From: Deltaproteobacteria bacterium
Lineage (GTDB): Bacteria; Desulfobacterota_C; Deferrisomatia; Deferrisomatales; JACRMM01
DNA: 48,189 nucleotides
Direction of reading: 5' to 3'
NCBI GenBank assembly: GCA_016218905.1
Contig: JACRCS010000279.1
Location: 1-48,189 of the forward strand
Each line of letters starts with the position of its first letter. Within the stretch, counting starts at the first letter, position 1. This document shows positions 44,121 through 48,189 of the stretch, in pieces. The position numbers were made by a program, and so were the translations under genes. Under the pieces are notes generated by a model. It was not told where the DNA came from, made no database searches, and saw nothing but the letters and a program-made list of their open reading frames with translations.

Positions 44121-44149
44121 ACTATTCCCGATCGGCGCGGTGATGTCAA
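44121..44149 (-). promoter_or_regulatory. ilvB leader promoter
   Basis: On the minus strand, TTGACA (44149-44144) is 17 bp from AATAGT (44126-44121). The expected start point is within one or two bases of the leader-peptide ATG. Confidence 0.75.
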
Positions 44150-44154
44150 CGCCG

Positions 44155-44182
44155 GGTTATCGGTTATCGGTCAGGGATTGGA
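44155..44182. repeat. Heptamer array upstream of the ilvB promoter
   Basis: GGTTATC, GGTTATC, GGTCAGG, GATTGGA form a 7-bp-period array that starts 6 bp behind the -35 box. Confidence 0.65.
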
Positions 44183-44190
44183 ACAGCCCC

Positions 44191-44212
44191 GTAGGGCGGG
44201 GCTTGCCCCGCC
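44191..44212. repeat. REP-like hairpin
   Basis: GTAGGGCGGGGCTTGCCCCGCC contains a 7-bp stem with a CTTG loop and shares its GTAGGG(T/C)GGG...CTT pattern with the 1200-1254 element. Confidence 0.6.
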
Positions 44213-44250
44213 GACCCGGCGGGAGAACCCCGCTCGCTTCCTGGAGGGAA

Positions 44251-44278
44251 GCGCCCCAGGGCCCGAACGACGGGGCGC
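44251..44278 (-). terminator. Hairpin after larA
   Basis: A 7-bp GC stem (GCGCCCC / GGGGCGC) has an inner GGGCCC and lies 8 bp downstream of the larA stop. No T-run is present, so termination is only possible. Confidence 0.4.
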
Positions 44279-44286
44279 CTCCGGAC

Positions 44287-45570
44287 TCACGGACGCCGGA
44301 CTATCTTCGGGACGGTGATCATCGCCGCCGGCAAGACGCAGGCCCGCTCCACGGGAGCTCCCCCTTTTCGGAAGGGCTCGAGCGCCTCGTCCAGGGAACC
44401 GGCCGGCTCCATCCCGAAGGCCCTGACCGTCTCGGGCTCAAGCCGGCTCACGAGGATGACCCGGCAGCGGTCGGTGATCTCCATGGTCAGGAGGGCGACG
44501 TAGCCCGCGAAGTGGAAGCTCTTCGAGAGCTCCCGGGCGATGGCCTCCCGGTCGCCGCGGCGCATGAGCGCCTCCCAGGCGTCCGAGCCGACGCCGTCTT
44601 CGCACGCCGCCGAGAAGACGATGGTGCCTCCGGCTGCCGCGACGTGGGTGGCGTTGTCGAGCCCCTTGATCGCCTGGTAGAGCTCGCCGTCCAGCCGGAA
44701 ACCTCCGGCGTTCGCGACGACGAGGGAGGCGCCGCCCGCAGCGGGCGTCTCGAGCGCCAGGCGGGCCGCCCGGCAGCCCTCCCGGTGCGCCTCGAAGAGG
44801 TCTCCAGCCACGACCCGCAGCAGGCGGCCCGAGGGCGCGGCGACGGTGTTCACGAGGTACGTCCCCCCGAGGAGCGCTCCCGCCTCCCGAATCCCCTCGG
44901 CCACGGGGTTTCCCTCCAGGAGGCCCTTCCCCACTGAGGCCCGCAGCCGGTACGCGTCGTCCAACGAGAGGGAGTGGTTGGCCTGGATGACTTCGAAGCC
45001 CGCGATGCCCGGCATGACGGCCTTCGCCCCGCCGGAGAAGCCCGCGAGGTTGTGGAAGGCGATTCCGCCGGTGATCAGCCGGCGCTCCGCCTCGACCACC
45101 CGCCGATTGAGCCGCACGTCGTTGCCCCGGGAGTCGCGCCCGACGGAGACGAGGTTCGCCTCGTCGCGGGAGTCGTGGCTCACGACCTCGACCCGCTCGA
45201 AGACCTCCCGGCCGACGACCTTCACCATGTCCTCCGTCGCCGCCGGCCGGTGCATCCCCACCGCCACGACGATCGCGACGTCGCGCTCTCGCACCCCGGC
45301 CCTCCTCAGGCGCTCCAGGAGGCACGGAACGACGATGTCGGCCCGCTGCCAGAGGCGGGTCTGGTCGCTCACGACGATCGCCACCCGCTGGCCCGGACGG
45401 ACCTCCTCCTCCAAGCGCCGCGCCCCGATGGGGCGGTCGAGGGCCTCTTCGACGAGGTCCCGGTCCGCCCCGCCCGGCGGGGAGTCGGCGGCCTCGAGCA
45501 CCTCCACCGGCCACCCGGAGGGGAGCTCGACCTCCAGGCTCTCGTGTCCCCAGGGGAAGGAGAAGTGCAT
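44287..45570 (-). CDS. larA: LarA-family nickel-pincer racemase
   Basis: This 427-residue protein is of the LarA (DUF2088) family, which uses a nickel-pincer nucleotide to interconvert 2-hydroxyacid stereoisomers by hydride transfer. Family motifs are present: IVVSDQTRLWQRADIVVPCL, VAVGMHRPATE-like (AVGMHRPAAT), VVSHDSRDEANLVSVG, then GGIAFHNLAGFSGGAKAVMP with the cofactor-binding Lys region. The substrate may not be lactate, as the family is broad. The cofactor genes larB, larC and larE are not in the window. Its ATG shares one base with the tctA stop, so it is coupled to a transporter that could import its substrate. Confidence 0.87.
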   Translation of the reverse strand: MHFSFPWGHESLEVELPSGWPVEVLEAADSPPGGADRDLVEEALDRPIGARRLEEEVRPGQRVAIVVSDQTRLWQRADIVVPCLLERLRRAGVRERDVAIVVAVGMHRPAATEDMVKVVGREVFERVEVVSHDSRDEANLVSVGRDSRGNDVRLNRRVVEAERRLITGGIAFHNLAGFSGGAKAVMPGIAGFEVIQANHSLSLDDAYRLRASVGKGLLEGNPVAEGIREAGALLGGTYLVNTVAAPSGRLLRVVAGDLFEAHREGCRAARLALETPAAGGASLVVANAGGFRLDGELYQAIKGLDNATHVAAAGGTIVFSAACEDGVGSDAWEALMRRGDREAIARELSKSFHFAGYVALLTMEITDRCRVILVSRLEPETVRAFGMEPAGSLDEALEPFRKGGAPVERACVLPAAMITVPKIVRRP

Positions 45571-47078
45571 CAGTCTTCCTTCAGCTCTCGGTACCGGGCG
45601 ACCTGTCCCTTCACGAAAGGCAGGAGGCTCGCCAGGAGGAGCAGGAACGCGAACCCCAGGGTCACGGCCGAGATCGGCCGGGTGACGAAGATCAGGAAGC
45701 TCCCTTGTGAGACCAGGAGCGACTGCCGCAGGTTCTGCTCGAGGAGCGGCCCCATGATGAAGGCGAGCACCAGCGGGGCGGGCTCGTAGCCGAACTTCCG
45801 GATGACGTAGCCCCCGAGCCCGAAGAGGATCATCAGTTGGACGTCGAAGGCGGAGTTGTTCACCGTGTACGCGCCGATGACGCAGAAGAGGAGGATGAGC
45901 GGGAAGAGGATCCGGTAGGGCACCTTGAGGAGCTTCACCCAGACCCCGATGAGCGGCACGTTGAGGAGCACGAGGAGGACGTTTCCCACGTACATGCTCG
46001 CGACGAGGCCCCAGAAGAGGCCGGGGCTCGTCGTCATGAGGAGGGGTCCGGGCTGCATGCCGTGGATAACCATGGCCGAGAAGAGCATGGCCATGACCAC
46101 GTTGGGCGGGATCCCGAGGGAGAGCAGTGGGATGAGGGAGCCGCCGGCCGCGGCGTTGTTCGCGGACTCCGGCCCTGCGACCCCTTCGATCGCGCCCTTT
46201 CCGAACTCCTCCGGGTTCTTCGAGATCTTCTTCTCCACGGCGTAGGAGACGAAGGAGGCGAGCACGGCTCCCCCGCCCGGCAGGATCCCGAGCAGGAAAC
46301 CGAGGGCCGAGCCGCGGAGGATCGCCCATTTGCTGCGCGCGTAGTCGGCGACCGTCCCCCACACGTGGTCGAGCTTGGTTTGGAAGACGTCCCGCCGGAG
46401 CTCGCCCTCCAGGTTCACCAGGACCTCGCCGATACCGAAGAGCCCCATGACGAGCGGAATGATTCCGACGCCGTCCGTGAGCTCGTTGATACCGAAGGTG
46501 TACCTCGGCACGCCCACGATCATGTCCAGGCCGACGCTGCCGAGGATGATCCCGGCGAGCGCCATCATGATCGACTTCAGCATGGAGGCCTGCGTAAGGT
46601 ACGTAACGATGATCAGCCCGGTGCACATCAGGGCGAAGTACTCGGGCGGTCCGAACTTGAGGGCGACGTTGGCGAGCGGGTGCGCGACGAGCATGAGTCC
46701 GACGATGGCGAGGGTACCCCCCACGAACGAACCCATGGCCGAGATTCCCAGCGCCGGCCCGGCGCGGCCCCGGCGAGCCATCTGGTAGCCGTCGAGACAG
46801 GTGACCACGGAGGCGGCCTCACCGGGGATGTTCACCAGGATCGACGTCGTGGAACCGCCGTACATGGCGCCGTAATAGATGCCGGCGAGCAGGATCATGC
46901 TGGACTCGAGGGAGGTCCCGTAGGTCGCCGGCAGGAGGAGCGACATGGCGCCGACCGGACCAATCCCGGGCAGCACGCCCACGAGTGTCCCGATGACCAC
47001 CCCCACGAGGCAAAAGAGGAGGTTCATCGGCGTGAGGGCAACCTGGAACCCGAGGAGTAGACTGTGCAGAACGTCCAC
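45570..47078 (-). CDS. tctA: Tripartite tricarboxylate transporter large subunit TctA
   Basis: This 502-residue inner-membrane protein has about 10-12 helices and the two family signatures: GVLPGIGPVGAMSLLLPATY near 34 and GILPGGGAVLASFVSYAVEK near 260. GGSTTSILVNIPGEAASVVT is also present. It is the permease of TTT systems, which take up carboxylates with a periplasmic binding protein. The start is GTG 47078 behind GGGGGAG, 9 bp after tctB. No TctC binding-protein gene is found here. Confidence 0.95.
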   Translation of the reverse strand: MDVLHSLLLGFQVALTPMNLLFCLVGVVIGTLVGVLPGIGPVGAMSLLLPATYGTSLESSMILLAGIYYGAMYGGSTTSILVNIPGEAASVVTCLDGYQMARRGRAGPALGISAMGSFVGGTLAIVGLMLVAHPLANVALKFGPPEYFALMCTGLIIVTYLTQASMLKSIMMALAGIILGSVGLDMIVGVPRYTFGINELTDGVGIIPLVMGLFGIGEVLVNLEGELRRDVFQTKLDHVWGTVADYARSKWAILRGSALGFLLGILPGGGAVLASFVSYAVEKKISKNPEEFGKGAIEGVAGPESANNAAAGGSLIPLLSLGIPPNVVMAMLFSAMVIHGMQPGPLLMTTSPGLFWGLVASMYVGNVLLVLLNVPLIGVWVKLLKVPYRILFPLILLFCVIGAYTVNNSAFDVQLMILFGLGGYVIRKFGYEPAPLVLAFIMGPLLEQNLRQSLLVSQGSFLIFVTRPISAVTLGFAFLLLLASLLPFVKGQVARYRELKED

Positions 47079-47087
47079 GACTCCCCC

Positions 47088-47549
47088 TCAGAAGCCGAGC
47101 AGACCGGAAGGAAACCGGCAGTTGAGGCACTTGGAGAAGACGAGGTACGTGCCGACCGTCGTGCCGGCGGCGTAGGCGAGCGCTCCCCAGGCCTTCTTCC
47201 GCTCCAGGAGCCAAAAGAGGAAGGCCATCAGGAGGAAGGTCGTCAGGAGATAGCCGCCGTACTCCAGCGCCCGGGTGTAGGCGAAGAGCGCGGCGCAGAC
47301 GAAGACGACGCGCGGCCAGCGCTTTCCGCGAAAGAGCGGCTCCTCCGCACCGGGAGGTCTCTTCAGGGTGGAACGTAGGAGCAGGACCGATGAGAGAACG
47401 GCCAGGAGGAGCGCGGCCCAGAAGGAGACGAACCCCGACCCGGGCTCGGTGAGGCTCCCGATGCCCAGCCGCCGCGCCCCCGCCATGACGGTCAGGGAGA
47501 GGAGGAGCCAAAAGAGGCTGCTGCCGCGGTCGCTCTTCATCGGGTCCAT
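47088..47549 (-). CDS. tctB: Tripartite tricarboxylate transporter small subunit TctB
   Basis: This 153-residue protein has four hydrophobic helices in the TctB pattern (SLFWLLLSLTVMAGARRLGI; SGFVSFWAALLLAVLSSVLL; VVFVCAALFAYTRALEYGGY; GALAYAAGTTVGTYLVF). It pairs with TctA. ATG 47549 follows GGAG by five bases; ATG 47540 is an alternative. It is first in the tctB-tctA-larA operon. Confidence 0.9.
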   Translation of the reverse strand: MDPMKSDRGSSLFWLLLSLTVMAGARRLGIGSLTEPGSGFVSFWAALLLAVLSSVLLLRSTLKRPPGAEEPLFRGKRWPRVVFVCAALFAYTRALEYGGYLLTTFLLMAFLFWLLERKKAWGALAYAAGTTVGTYLVFSKCLNCRFPSGLLGF

Positions 47550-47595
47550 TCCCTCTCCACTCCGTGCGCACTCCGGCCAAACGGCGTTCCGAAGG

Positions 47596-47625
47596 AGACT
47601 AGGCTAGAACCCTTCCGGGGGTCAA
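47596..47625 (-). promoter_or_regulatory. Possible tctB promoter
   Basis: On the minus strand, TTGACC (47625-47620) is 18 bp from TAGTCT (47601-47596). The -35 box overlaps the stop codon of the upstream pseudouridine synthase gene. The -10 match is weak. Confidence 0.4.
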
Positions 47626-48189
47626 CGGCCTTGGCGACGGGCGGGGGCCGTGTTCCGGCGCGGGGGCCGCGGAGGGGAGGTCGAAGGCGTGGCGGTGCCG
47701 CGGGCGGGCATGCGTCGGAGGCGCTCGAGCAGCCGCTCTATGTCCGAGGCGAGCGGCGCCTCGAAGGCGACTGGCTTGCCGGTGGCGGGGTGGAGGAAGG
47801 CGAGCTTCCGGGCGTGGAGCGCCTGCCGTTTGAGGAAGGTTTCGGAGGACTCTTCGGAGGCGTAGTGGCGATCGCCCACGAGCGGATGGCCGAAGGCCCG
47901 GAACTGGACGCGGATCTGGTTCTTGAGGCCGGTGTCGAGCCTCACTTCGAGGAGCGTGACGCCCGGCAGGCGCTCGAGGACCCGAAAGTGGCTCACCGCC
48001 TCGGTGCCGCCCTCCCGGACGATGCGCTGCCGAAAGCCGTCCTTCGTGAGCTCGAGCCGATTGCGGAGCGTGCCGGCGTCCTGCGCCACCTCACCTCGGA
48101 CGAGCGCCAGGTAGGCCCTCTCGGGAGAGCGGGCGCGGAACTGGGCGACGAGCTTCTCCCGGGCGTTCCGGCTCTTGGCGAAGACGACG
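47622..48189 (-). CDS. RluA-family pseudouridine synthase, C-terminal part
   Basis: The gene enters from beyond the right edge; 189 codons are visible, in frame to the window end. The visible part begins VVFAKSRNAREKLVAQFRAR and has PERAYLALVRGEV and the RluA-type core: LEVRLDTGLKNQIRVQFRAF, then GHPLVGDRHYASE. The catalytic Asp motif lies upstream of the visible part. The usual family motif around L-x-T-G-R-x-H-Q-I-R reads LDTGLKNQIRVQ here, so Arg-x-His is replaced by Leu-Lys-Asn. The C terminus is Pro/Arg-rich and low-complexity (TPSTSPPRPPRRN). The target uridine in rRNA or tRNA cannot be told. Confidence 0.85.
   Translation of the reverse strand, partial: VVFAKSRNAREKLVAQFRARSPERAYLALVRGEVAQDAGTLRNRLELTKDGFRQRIVREGGTEAVSHFRVLERLPGVTLLEVRLDTGLKNQIRVQFRAFGHPLVGDRHYASEESSETFLKRQALHARKLAFLHPATGKPVAFEAPLASDIERLLERLRRMPARGTATPSTSPPRPPRRNTAPARRQGR

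Noticed and set aside
44287..46626. Continuous reading of the larA frame far upstream into tctA
   Set aside because: The upstream part lies in the wrong frame of tctA. LarA homology begins at MHFSFPWGHE (45570), where the ATG overlaps the tctA stop.

Overview
The window is GC-rich, densely packed DNA from a Gram-negative bacterium. The evidence is an LPS-assembly lipoprotein (LptE), a TolC-like outer-membrane protein, a Tad-pilus secretin, a PEP-CTERM surface protein, RseP and the DXP isoprenoid pathway. I cannot name the species. The mix of core genes with a Tad pilus, PEP-CTERM and heptamer repeat arrays would fit an acidobacterial or deltaproteobacterial-type lineage, but that is a guess. 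No rRNA, tRNA, CRISPR array or transposase gene was found.

Region 1 (1-17.1 kb) is housekeeping. On the minus strand lie the start of a PBP1B-type murein synthase, fchA and folD (one-carbon folate pair), then a translation, envelope and isoprenoid operon transcribed rpsB-tsf-pyrH-frr-uppS-cdsA-dxr-rseP-tsaB, in which many neighbours overlap by 1-4 bp. Plus-strand genes follow (OsmC-like, NRDE/TANGO2-like, rpsT with a TTG start). Next is the minus-strand leuS-lptE-holA operon, and then a lone ICMT-like membrane methyltransferase.

Region 2 (17.3-41 kb) is the accessory core and looks like a surface-matrix programme. A minus-strand operon encodes, in transcription order, a PEP-CTERM protein, a regulator with a Cys-rich TackOD1-like domain and a degenerate GGDEF domain, a processive family-2 glycosyltransferase, a TolC-like protein fused to a putative TIM-barrel hydrolase domain, and an HlyD-like adaptor. 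A strong sigma-54 promoter match and two upstream direct repeats that could be activator sites precede it. Divergently, on the plus strand, come a CsgD-like LuxR regulator, a PilZ (c-di-GMP) protein and a complete Tad/Flp pilus operon. That operon runs without a clear break into a Wzz-like chain-length protein, a BY-kinase-like ATPase without a tyrosine tail, and an ExeA-like ATPase of the kind found in PEP-CTERM exopolysaccharide loci. I read the region as coordinated production of a polysaccharide, a sorted surface protein and an adhesive pilus. No exosortase gene is in the window.

Region 3 (41-48.2 kb) is metabolic and on the minus strand. It holds a small secreted acidic protein, a dimeric alpha/beta-barrel protein, ilvB-ilvN (acetolactate synthase of the E. 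coli IlvBN type), tctB-tctA-larA (tripartite tricarboxylate transporter membrane subunits plus a LarA-type nickel racemase) and a partial RluA-type pseudouridine synthase. Upstream of ilvB is a 32-residue Val-rich leader peptide with an attenuator hairpin and a promoter that may give an almost leaderless transcript.

Across the window, degenerate 7-bp tandem arrays (CTAACNN or TTAGNN, and a CCGACAA variant) and REP-like palindromes occupy intergenic spaces. In three genes the array supplies or abuts the stop codon.
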